A stretch of 64,000 nt of DNA from assembly GCA_903822175.1 (NCBI GenBank), contig CAIJOB010000011.1, forward strand, positions 224,815-288,814. Direction: 5' to 3'. The translations under genes were made by a program, and so were the position numbers. Shown piece after piece: positions 27,093 to 35,863 of the stretch (the stretch's first letter is position 1; each line of letters opens with the position of its first letter). Below the pieces are notes generated by a model, which saw nothing but the letters and a program-made list of their open reading frames with translations, had not been told where the DNA came from and searched no databases. The stretch comes from an uncultured Alphaproteobacteria bacterium (GTDB lineage Bacteria > Pseudomonadota > Alphaproteobacteria > Caulobacterales > Caulobacteraceae).

Positions 27093-28919
27093 CTAAGACT
27101 TCGCGGGCGCGGGCGTCTCGGGGGCCAGACCCCATTGCTTGTACTGGGCGCCGACGGTGGGCGTGATGGCGGTCGCCGCGGCGAGGTCGGCGTCGCTCTC
27201 GGTCTTCTGCCCCTTCTTGAGTTCGGCGAGGCCGCGGCCGTAGAGCGCCGAGGCGTCGCGGGGCTGGGCCTTCAGCGCTGCCGTGTACTGGGCGATCGCC
27301 TCGTCGTGTCGGCCGAGCCGCAACAGCACCAGGGCGCGCGTCTGCAGCATCTGCGAGACCGGGTCCTTGCGCACGGCGGCGTCACAGTCGGCCAAGGCCT
27401 TCTCCAGCTCCTTGCCGGCGGCCGCACGGGCGAAGCAGCGAGAGCCCAGCACCACGGCCAGATTCTCGCCCTTCGAATGCGCCGCCACCCAGGCGTCCAG
27501 CTGTGCGATCGCCAGGTCGTACTGGCCCGCGATGGCGTAGGCGTTGCCCTCCATCGCCGGCAGGTCGGGCCGGTCAGGCGCCTGCCTGATCGCAGCCTCG
27601 AAGTCTGTCCGCGCCCGGGGCAGGTCACGGCTGGCAAGATAGAGCTCGCCCCGGGCCAACAGGGTCTCCGGGTCGTTCGGCTGGCGCTTCAGGGCCTCGT
27701 CCAGGTCGGCCATGGCCAGCACCGGCTGACGCGCCTGAAGGCGGGTCATGCCGCGAGCCCGGTAGTAGCCCGCGTTGTCCGGCTCCAGGGTGATGGCCTG
27801 GGTGTAGTCGGCCAGGGCCTCGACGAACTCGCGGCGCGAGCTGCGCGCGGCCGCGCGGCGGGCGAACTCCGCAGCGGTCTTCGGCTCCTGGCCACCGGTC
27901 GCCGGCCCCGCGCCAGGCCCGGTGGGCGAGCCGCCGGCCGCCTGCTGCGTCGCGGGAGCCTGGGGCTGGCTTTCCAGCCGGAACACCGGCCCGCCGTTGT
28001 AAGTGAAATAGACCTTCTTCTGGCTGTTGGAGATCAGGATGCGGTGCGACAGGAAGAAATCGGCGCCCAGCACCATCTCCGCCTCGCCCCTCATGCCCAG
28101 ATCGGTCACCCGCAGCTGGGTGTTCTTGATCTCCTCGTCGCCCACCGCGAAGCTCTGGAAAGGCGCCTGGAACAGGTCCAGCCCCTTCCCGAAGATGCCG
28201 TAGGTGGTTCCGCCGTTCACCGATCCGGGCGAATTCACCGTCACGCCGACGCGCGCCGCGGCGGGGCGGTTGAGGATGGAGACGCTGGCGCCTGAATCCC
28301 ATTGCACCCGGATGGTGTGGCCATCGATCTTGGCGTTGGTTACGATCTTCAGGACGATTTTGCCCGGATCGAGAATGGGCAGCCGCGACAGGGTCATGCC
28401 CTTCGACCAGTAGGCGAGATTGGTGTCGTAGCCGCAACCGTCGGGCTTGAAGTAGCGGATCACGCCGTTGGCGAGGTCGTACTCCACGTCAAACGGGCCC
28501 ATCAGATTCTCGCCGATGTTGCCCTCCAGGCCATCGCCGATGCGTCCCACCACCAGGAATTCGGTGTCGCGGAACCCAAGGCCGGCGAAGGTGAATGAGT
28601 CGGCGCGCACGGCGCGCGCATCGCGGGTCTGGCCGCCGGCGCCGGAAACCATCAGACCCATTGGCGCAGAGGAGCGCTTCATCCCCAGGCGTTCACTGGC
28701 CTCCGGCGTCACCCCGCCGAAGAACGCCCCGGTGTCGACCAGGAACTTCATGTCCTTGCCATTCACCTGGGCGGTGATCGTCGGCCGAGGCCCCTCCATA
28801 ACCACCGGCACGTCGGCGATCTTCTGGAACTTGCAGTCGGCCCAGGCTGGCCCCGCGGCCGCGCCCGCCGCCGCAACCGCCAGCATCAGGGCGGCAACGC
28901 ACGCCTTCGTAGTCTTCAT
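27093..28919 (-). CDS. Retropepsin-like aspartyl protease with C-terminal TPR repeats, copy 2
   Basis: A 608-residue periplasmic protein. The start at 28919 follows GGGGGGAG and opens a signal peptide (MKTTKACVAALMLAVAAAG, cut near AWA). Residues 30-320 form a retropepsin-like fold with two catalytic motifs, DTGAFFGGV at about 62 and DSGASVSIL at about 208, meaning a single-chain pepsin-like pair. Residues 345-600 hold about six TPR units (for example ITLEPDNAGYYRARGMTRLQ). The open frame extends far upstream into the esterase gene region and is not coding there. It sits 38 bases behind the esterase gene and 107 bases before copy 1. Confidence 0.87.
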   Translation of the reverse strand: MKTTKACVAALMLAVAAAGAAAGPAWADCKFQKIADVPVVMEGPRPTITAQVNGKDMKFLVDTGAFFGGVTPEASERLGMKRSSAPMGLMVSGAGGQTRDARAVRADSFTFAGLGFRDTEFLVVGRIGDGLEGNIGENLMGPFDVEYDLANGVIRYFKPDGCGYDTNLAYWSKGMTLSRLPILDPGKIVLKIVTNAKIDGHTIRVQWDSGASVSILNRPAAARVGVTVNSPGSVNGGTTYGIFGKGLDLFQAPFQSFAVGDEEIKNTQLRVTDLGMRGEAEMVLGADFFLSHRILISNSQKKVYFTYNGGPVFRLESQPQAPATQQAAGGSPTGPGAGPATGGQEPKTAAEFARRAAARSSRREFVEALADYTQAITLEPDNAGYYRARGMTRLQARQPVLAMADLDEALKRQPNDPETLLARGELYLASRDLPRARTDFEAAIRQAPDRPDLPAMEGNAYAIAGQYDLAIAQLDAWVAAHSKGENLAVVLGSRCFARAAAGKELEKALADCDAAVRKDPVSQMLQTRALVLLRLGRHDEAIAQYTAALKAQPRDASALYGRGLAELKKGQKTESDADLAAATAITPTVGAQYKQWGLAPETPAPAKS

Positions 28920-28957
28920 CCCAGATCTCCCCCCAAAGTCGTCCCCCAAGCCGCCCG

Positions 28958-29872
28958 TCAGCCGCCCAGCCGCGCGTCCATCCACTGTCCCGCCGTCTTG
29001 ATCGCCCGGCGCGCCGCGCCCAGCTGGCCGCCAAAGGCGTGCCAGACGTGGATCATCTCCGGCCAGACCTCCAGGCGCACCTCGACGCGGGCCTGGCCGG
29101 CGCGCTCGGCGAGCAGCAGGCTGTCCCCCAGCAAGGCCTCCTCCGAGCCCACCTGGATCAGCATCGGCGCCACGCCCTCGAAATCCCCGAACACCGGCGA
29201 GGCCCTCGGATCCCGCGGATTGAAGCCCGCCAGATAGGCCGTGGCGCTGTCGTCCAGGCCTTGCTTGGTGATCATCGGATCGTCCGCCGCCTTGGAGCGA
29301 TAGGTGGCATGGCTCTGGGTCAGGTCGGCCCAGGGGCTGATCGTGAACAGGCCCGCCGGCTGCGGCAGGCCGAGGTCCTTTAGGGCGAGCGCCAGGGCCA
29401 GTGTCAGGCCGCCGCCCGCGGAATCCCCGGCCACAACCGTCCGCTCCGGCTCGGCGCCGTCTTCCTCCAGCATCCAGCGGTAGACCGCGATGGCGTCTTC
29501 GACTGCGGCGGGACAGGGATGTTCCGGTCCCAGCCGGTATTCCGCCACGATGGCGCTGGTCCGCGCCGCCTCGGCCAGCCGGGCGGCCAGCGGCCGGTGA
29601 CTTCGCGGGCTGCCGCCGGTGTAGCCGCCGCCGTGCAGGTAGAGCATGCGGCGGCCCTCTAGCGCATCGGCCGGGATCACTCGCTCGCCCTTCACCCCAG
29701 CCGCGGTCATCGGTTCGTGGCGGCAACCGGGCGGGAGCGAGCCCATCTCACCAAACGCGTCGGACGCCGCGCGGCGCGCCGCGATGCTGGGCCGCGGTTC
29801 GCCAGGCGCCGGCTGGCGCGAGGCCAGGAGGGCGCGGACGCCCGCGATCTCCGGATCCTTCCAACTCGACAT
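28958..29872 (-). CDS. Alpha/beta hydrolase (hormone-sensitive lipase family esterase)
   Basis: A 304-residue cytoplasmic esterase. It has the oxyanion-hole motif HGGGYTGGSPRSH at about 80, the nucleophile elbow GDSAGGGLTLA at about 149, an acidic residue region (LIQVGSEEALLGDS), and the catalytic His in HVWHAF near residue 282. These define the bacterial hormone-sensitive-lipase family IV. First gene of a minus-strand run with the aspartyl-protease pair; divergent from parE across 180 bases. Confidence 0.92.
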   Translation of the reverse strand: MSSWKDPEIAGVRALLASRQPAPGEPRPSIAARRAASDAFGEMGSLPPGCRHEPMTAAGVKGERVIPADALEGRRMLYLHGGGYTGGSPRSHRPLAARLAEAARTSAIVAEYRLGPEHPCPAAVEDAIAVYRWMLEEDGAEPERTVVAGDSAGGGLTLALALALKDLGLPQPAGLFTISPWADLTQSHATYRSKAADDPMITKQGLDDSATAYLAGFNPRDPRASPVFGDFEGVAPMLIQVGSEEALLGDSLLLAERAGQARVEVRLEVWPEMIHVWHAFGGQLGAARRAIKTAGQWMDARLGG

Positions 29873-30052
29873 CTGCCCACCCTGTTTTCTTTGGATAGGA
29901 GCCCGAGCGGCGGCGCCTGTCGAGGCCCCTCTTCGCCCAACGGTTGCGCCGAATGCCGAAAGGCAGGCCCTGGCTGTCCCGCCGCATTGCTATCCCGCGC
30001 GCGGCGATTCATATCGGGCGCACGTCAGGAATCGTCCCAAGCTTACCGGTCC

Positions 30053-32149
30053 ATGTCCCCGCCCACCGCAAAACCCGCCGCCGAGCCCCTCGACCTGTTC
30101 GGGGGCGCGGCCCCGAGCCCTGCCCCGAACTCTGGGCCCAGCCCTGCCCCGGCCTCGCCCCCGAAGCCGACCGCCTCGCCTGTCGCGTCCGTTGCGCCCG
30201 CCACCGATGGCTATTCGGCCAAGGACATCGAGGTGCTGGAGGGCCTGGAGCCGGTCCGCAAACGCCCGGGCATGTACATCGGCGGCACCGACGAGCGCGC
30301 CCTGCACCACCTGTTCGCAGAGGTGCTGGACAACGCCATGGACGAGGCCGTCGCCGGCCACGCCAAGCTCATCTCGGTCCGGCTCGACGCCGATGGCCAG
30401 CTGACCGTCACCGACGACGGGCGCGGCATCCCCGTGGACCCGCACCCCAAGCACCCCGGCAAGTCCGCGCTGGAGGTCATCATGACCGTCCTGCACTCCG
30501 GCGGGAAATTCTCCGGCAAGGCCTACGAGACCTCCGGCGGCCTGCATGGCGTCGGGGTCAGCGTCGTCAACGCGCTGTCCGAACGCGTGGAGGTCACCGC
30601 CTGGAAGGATGGCTTCGAATGGCGCCAGGCCTTCACGCGCGGCAAGCCGATCGGCGTCATTGAAAAGCTGGGACCCACGCGCAAGCACGGCACCGCCATC
30701 GCCTTTACGCCCGATCCGGTGATCTTCGGCGAGGGCGTGGCCTTCAAGCCGGCGCGCCTCTACCGCATGGCCCGCTCCAAGGCCTATCTGTTCGCCGGTG
30801 TCGAGATCCGCTGGTCGTGCGATCCCTCCCGCATCCAGGACCAGACGCCGGCCGAGGCCACCTTCCGCTTTCCCAACGGGCTGGCCGATTTCCTGGCCGA
30901 GCGGGTCAAGGATATCGAGACCGTCACGCCGGAGCCCTTCGCCGGCCGCTACTCACGCCCCGGCGAGGCCGGCAAGGTCGAGTGGGCCATCGCCTGGACG
31001 CCGGCCGGCTTCGGCGAGGCCGACGGCTTCCTGCAGTCCTATTGCAACACCGTACCCACCCCGGAAGGCGGCACCCACGAGGCGGGCCTGCGCGCGGCGC
31101 TGACCCGAGGCTTGAAGGCCTACGCCGAACTCAAGGGCGACAAGCGCGGCGTGATCCTGACCGCCGACGACGTCATCGCCCAGGCCGGCGCGCTAGTCAG
31201 CGTGTTCATCCGCGACCCCGAGTTCCAGGGCCAGACCAAGGAGCGCCTCTCCTCCGCCGAGGCCCAGCGTCTGGTCGAGTCGGCGATCCGCGACCCCTTC
31301 GACCACTGGCTGACCGCCCAGCCGAAGTCGGCCACCGCGCTCCTCGAATTCGTCATCGAGCGCGCCGAAGAACGGTTGAAGCGGCGCAAGGACAAAGAGG
31401 TCGCCCGCGCCTCGGCCACCCGCAAGCTGCGGCTGCCCGGCAAGCTTGCCGACTGCTCCGGCAACGCCATCGACGGCACCGAGATCTTCCTGGTCGAGGG
31501 CGACAGCGCCGGCGGCTCGGCCAAACAGGCCCGCGACCGCAAGAGCCAGGCGATCCTGCCCCTCCGCGGCAAGATCCTCAACGTCGCCTCGGCCACCCTG
31601 GACAAGCTGGGTCAGAATAAGGAACTCAGCGATCTCCTGCTGGCGCTGGGCGTCCAGGGCGGCGCGAAGTTCAAGGAAGAGGACCTGCGCTACGACCGCG
31701 TGGTGATCATGACCGACGCCGACGTCGACGGCGCCCACATCGCCAGCCTGCTGATCACCTTCTTCTATCGCACCATGCCGGAGATGATCCGTTCAGGCCG
31801 CCTCTACCTGGCGCTGCCGCCGCTCTATCGCCTGAGCCACGGGGCCAAGACTATCTACGCCCGCGACGACGCCCACCGCGACGAACTGCTGGCCGGCGAG
31901 TTCAAGGGCAAGAAGCCGGAGATCAGCCGCTTCAAGGGCCTGGGCGAGATGATGCCGGCCCAGCTCAAGGAAACCACCATGGACCCGGCCAAGCGCACCC
32001 TGGCCCGGGTGACCCTGCCGCACGACGACCCCGACGCCACCGAATTCGTCGAGGTCCGCGTCGAGTCCCTGATGGGCCGCAAGCCTGAGCTGCGCTTCCA
32101 GTTCATCCAGGAAAACGCCGAGTTCGCGGTCGCCGATCTGGACGTCTAG
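30053..32149 (+). CDS. parE: DNA topoisomerase IV subunit B
   Basis: ATPase subunit of topoisomerase IV, which unlinks replicated chromosomes. The 698-residue protein begins with a Pro/Ala-rich extension of about 55 residues, then the GHKL ATPase (VLEGLEPVRKRPGMYIGG; DDGRGIPVDPHPKH; GGLHGVGVSVVNALS), transducer, and TOPRIM domain with EGDSAGGSAKQ at about 482 and MTDADVDGAHI. The short C-terminus without a GyrB-type insertion supports ParE. The open frame extends upstream to 29717 but overlaps the divergent esterase, so the ATG at 30053 is used. Its TAG stop overlaps that of the convergent kinase gene. Confidence 0.94.
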   Translation: MSPPTAKPAAEPLDLFGGAAPSPAPNSGPSPAPASPPKPTASPVASVAPATDGYSAKDIEVLEGLEPVRKRPGMYIGGTDERALHHLFAEVLDNAMDEAVAGHAKLISVRLDADGQLTVTDDGRGIPVDPHPKHPGKSALEVIMTVLHSGGKFSGKAYETSGGLHGVGVSVVNALSERVEVTAWKDGFEWRQAFTRGKPIGVIEKLGPTRKHGTAIAFTPDPVIFGEGVAFKPARLYRMARSKAYLFAGVEIRWSCDPSRIQDQTPAEATFRFPNGLADFLAERVKDIETVTPEPFAGRYSRPGEAGKVEWAIAWTPAGFGEADGFLQSYCNTVPTPEGGTHEAGLRAALTRGLKAYAELKGDKRGVILTADDVIAQAGALVSVFIRDPEFQGQTKERLSSAEAQRLVESAIRDPFDHWLTAQPKSATALLEFVIERAEERLKRRKDKEVARASATRKLRLPGKLADCSGNAIDGTEIFLVEGDSAGGSAKQARDRKSQAILPLRGKILNVASATLDKLGQNKELSDLLLALGVQGGAKFKEEDLRYDRVVIMTDADVDGAHIASLLITFFYRTMPEMIRSGRLYLALPPLYRLSHGAKTIYARDDAHRDELLAGEFKGKKPEISRFKGLGEMMPAQLKETTMDPAKRTLARVTLPHDDPDATEFVEVRVESLMGRKPELRFQFIQENAEFAVADLDV

Positions 32150-34597
32150 GCGGCGGCCTCGCCGCGGCCGGGGTCTGCTTGCGTCTCGCGATACACCGCC
32201 GCGCTGATCGCCTGCGCCAGCGCCATCGCGATGATCGGCTTGCGGACCAGCCCGTCGAAGCCGCCCGCCTCGCCGAGGCCGGCGACCTGCGCATCGGCGG
32301 TGAAGGCCAGGATCGGCACGTCTCTGTTGGGACCGTCGCCCGCGCGGATCTTCGCCAGCGCCGCCGGTCCGTCCATCAGCGGCATGCGGATATCCATCAG
32401 GATCACGTCGAACGGATGCGCCGCGGCGGCCACCGCGGCCAGGCCGTCCACGGCCTCTGAAATCTCCACCCCGAACGGCGCGAGCACGGCGCGGGCCAGC
32501 TCGCGGTTCATCGGATTGTCGTCGACGATCAGAGCGCGGACACCCTCCAGGCCAGAACCGGCCGCGACATCCTCGACTGCAGCCGCGGGGGCCTCGGCGA
32601 TCGGAGCATCGATCCGGAAGTGAAACGCCGAGCCGACGCCGGCCTTGCTGGCGACGCCGATCGCCCCGCCCATCGCCTCGACCAGCCCCTTGCTGATCGC
32701 CAGGCCCAGGCCGGTGCCGCCGTGGCGGCGCGTCGACGACGCGTCGACCTGGGAGAACCGCTGGAACAGCTTCTTCTGCTGCACCTTGGTCATCCCCTCG
32801 CCGGTGTCGGCGACTCGCACCCGCAGCTGGCCGGTCCGCGCCGAATAGCTGGCGGTCAGGCGAACCGAGCCTTCGTCCGTAAACTTGATGGCGTTGCCGA
32901 CCAGGTTGATCAGGATCTGCCGCAACCGGTCAGGATCAACCAGCACCCAGTCCTGGCAGCCCCTCGGCCTCGAAGTCCAGCGTTAGGCCCTTGGCGTCGG
33001 CCTGCGGCGAGAACATCAAGAGGGTCTCGCGCAGCACCTCGGTGGGCGAAATGACCTTGGCCAGAATCTCGAACTTGCCGGCCTCCAGCTTGGAGAAGTC
33101 CAGCACGTCGTTGACCACCGACAGCAGCGCCTCGCCGGCGCCGACCACGCGGGCCACGCGGGTCTTGGCGGTCTCGTTCAGCTCCGGCTGGCCGGCCAGC
33201 AGGTTGGCAAAGCCGAGGATCGAGGTCAGCGGCGTGCGGATCTCGTGGGTCATGTTGGCCAGGAACAGCGACTTGGCGGCGGCCGCATCCTCGATCGCCT
33301 GCCGCGCGGTCTCCTCCTCGGTGATGTCGCGGATCACGCCCATGACCGCGCAGATCGCGCCCGACGCATCGCGCTCGCCCTCGCCCTTGTAGGCGACCAC
33401 CCGTTCACGCCCGTCGTCGGCGCGGGTGAGCGTGAGCTTCAGGTCAAAGGGTTTGCCGGTGGCGACCGTGCGGCGGATCGCTTCGACCACCTTCTGCCCG
33501 TCGCCGCCGAGATATTGATCGAGGGCATAGGGCTGGTTGGGGCAGACCTCGGCCGGGTTCAGGCCGTGGATTGCGAACACCTGCTCCGACCAGGTGCGCC
33601 GCCCGGTCACCAGATCGTTGCGCCAATAGCCGATGCCGGCGATCTGCTCGGTCAGCGCCGACAGCCGGTTGGCTTCGCGCAGACTGGCCTCCAGGCGCCG
33701 GCGCGTCGTCAGAGCGGCGGCCACCGGCAGGATGGTCACGCTGATGATCGAGATGAAGACCTGGAACCACTCCAGACGCGCGGTCAGTCCGCCGCGGACC
33801 GCCATCAGCCCGCCGTGCCCGCCGATGGTCATCACCACGCCGGCGGTGGCGGTGATCAAGAGGCCGAGCGCTACGCCGGCGAGGTTCAGCTCGAACGCGA
33901 CGAGGGTCAGCGCGGCGGGAAGCAGGAAATAGAGCGGCGCGGTGTTCTGCGAGAAGACCAGCGCCAGGGTGGCGGTCAGCACGGCCGGCGACAGCCAGCC
34001 GCGCGGCTGGCGGAGAGTCTGGCCCAGCGACCTCAGGCTCTCGCCCGTCACCGCCAGCAGCACCGGCGCCACGAGGAACAGCCCCAGCGCATCGGCGGAA
34101 TACCAACCCCGCAAGCTCGTCAGGTAGGTGGCGTGGTGCCGGGCTGCGAGCACGAAGGCCGCCCCCGCGCCGGAGACCAACGGCGCAACCGCGGCGGAGA
34201 GCAGGAAAATCACCAGGTCGCGCTGTCGGGCGAGGTCGAGCGTCTGGCCGGCGAACCGGCGGATCAGCACCGCGCAGAACCCCGCCTCCAGCAGGTTGCA
34301 GGCGGTCAGCCCGGCGGCCGTCACGATCGAGTCCCCGAGGATCAGGTCCGCGCCGATGACGCCGACCAGGCCGCCGGCGAGATAACGCGGCCAGTCCGCC
34401 GCCCGGGTGCGCAACAGCGCCACCAGCAGCAGCGCATTGATCGGCCAGATGGCGGCGATCCGGCCGGCCTCGCGGGCGAAGTGGATGCTCGCCAGCGCCA
34501 GCAGGAACACAGCCAGCGCGAGGGCCACCGGTCCCAGGTCAGCAAACCGCTGTTGGCGCTTCTCCGGGGCGACGTCCGCTGAGCTTGCCTTCTGCAT
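32146..34597 (-). pseudogene. MASE1 hybrid histidine kinase, single-base frameshift before the ATPase domain
   Basis: Membrane sensor kinase with attached receiver. In order: about eight membrane segments of a MASE1-type sensor (residues 20-300), a PAS domain (about 315-430, GYWRNDLVTGRRTWSEQVF), a HisKA domain with the phospho-acceptor His at about 450 (NMTHEIRTPLTS), a HATPase domain (INLVGNAIKFTDEG, GGTGLGLAI), and a receiver with phospho-acceptor Asp near 733 (VILMDIRMPLMDG). The frame breaks at about 32952: one frame ends FEAEGLPGLGAG-stop at 32936, the other resumes WVLVDPDRLRQILINL. Removing one G from the GG at 32952-32953 gives a perfect family sequence (LPDWVLVDPDRL). The start at 34597 begins MQKASSADVAP. 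Confidence 0.88.
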
Positions 34598-34656
34598 GCT
34601 CCGGTTGTGGGCCAAACGCCCTGAGTATCCGTTAACAGTGAAGCTGTCGGCGGTCG

Positions 34657-35694
34657 TCAGTTCTGGCCGAAGCGGATCTCGCTTGAGCCCGGCGGCAGTT
34701 CGATGGTCATGCCGTCCTTGGCCAGCCGCCAGTCGAGCGGACCCCCGGCGTCCATGCCCTTGGTGAAGGCCTCCGGCGTGAAGGCCGGCAGGCCCGCCTG
34801 GGTGATGTGGTAGAGCACCAGCCGCTTCACGCCGGCCATGCGGGCGATGTCGGCAGCCTCCACCGGGGTCGTGTGATAGCTGACCGTGTCGGCCATGATC
34901 GAGCTCATCCGCGGATTGCCCAGCATCTTCAGGCCCTGCGACATCTGCTTGGTCATGTCGCTGTTCTGCGCCTCGTGGATCAAGACGTCGGCGCCCTTGG
35001 CCGCGGCGGCCAGCGGCGGCCATTTGCGGGTGTCGCCGCTGATCACCACCGAGCGGCCCTTGTAGTCGAAGCGGTAGCCGAAGGCCGGCGTGACCGGATT
35101 GTGCGCCACCAGGATGGCGGTGACGGTCAGCCCGTCCTCCTGCCAGACCACCTTGGTCGCCCCGCCGTCCGGGCCGGGCTTGGGCATGGCCACCACCTGT
35201 GGCGCCAGCACGCCCGCCGCGATCGGCAGCTTCACCTCGCCGTGCTCGTGGTGGGCGTTGCGGAAGACGTGGTCGTTCTCGTAGGCGAGGTTGAAACCCC
35301 GGGCGACCTTGTCGGTCCCGCTCGGCCCGACCAGCGCCAGCGGCGCCGGCCGGCCGGCCACCCAGCTCTGCATGTTGAACTCGCCCACCTCGCCGATGTG
35401 GTCAGAGTGCAGGTGGGTCAGGAAGACCGCGCGCGCCTGGGCCATCGGCAGGCGCCAAAGCATCAGGTTTTCGACCGACTCCGGTCCGACATCGACGGCG
35501 TAGAGCTTGCCGGCCGCCTGGACCACGACACAGGTCTTGGCCCGGTCGCGCACCGGCAGGGGCCCGGAGGTCCCGCAAAAGGTCACCTTCAGGGTGTCGG
35601 GCTGCGCCGCCGGCGCCTGGGCGCGCGCCGTCCCGACGCTCAGCAAGCCCAGCACGGCGGCCGTCACCGCACCCCGCCAAAATCCGCGTCGCAT
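34657..35694 (-). CDS. Exported metallo-beta-lactamase-fold hydrolase
   Basis: A 345-residue periplasmic or secreted metallohydrolase. The frame is open from 35760, but the ATG at 35694 has GGGGGAAG upstream and opens an Arg-initiated signal peptide (MRRGFWRGAVTAAVLG ending near ARAQ). The zinc motif THLHSDHIGEVGEF sits near residue 95; further ligands fit ISGDTRKW and LVLYHITQ. The overall plan resembles the RNase Z/arylsulfatase-like group. Natural substrate unknown. Divergent from the S41 peptidase gene across 169 bases. Confidence 0.87.
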   Translation of the reverse strand: MRRGFWRGAVTAAVLGLLSVGTARAQAPAAQPDTLKVTFCGTSGPLPVRDRAKTCVVVQAAGKLYAVDVGPESVENLMLWRLPMAQARAVFLTHLHSDHIGEVGEFNMQSWVAGRPAPLALVGPSGTDKVARGFNLAYENDHVFRNAHHEHGEVKLPIAAGVLAPQVVAMPKPGPDGGATKVVWQEDGLTVTAILVAHNPVTPAFGYRFDYKGRSVVISGDTRKWPPLAAAAKGADVLIHEAQNSDMTKQMSQGLKMLGNPRMSSIMADTVSYHTTPVEAADIARMAGVKRLVLYHITQAGLPAFTPEAFTKGMDAGGPLDWRLAKDGMTIELPPGSSEIRFGQN

Positions 35695-35863
35695 GCCCGC
35701 TTCCCCCGACCCCAACGCCCCGGCCAAGCCAGGGGCGAACCTTGGTAGGTCATCGGTCAATCCGGAGCAATACCGGAGTCCGAATTCGCATTGATCCCGA
35801 CCGGCTTACCAAGCGTCAAAAGGTCCGATACCAATTCCCGCACGAGTGACAGGGACGAGCTTG

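Noticed and set aside
32936-32960. Programmed frameshifting in the hybrid kinase
   Set aside because: No slippery heptamer or downstream structure was evident, and one base removal restores the exact family sequence.
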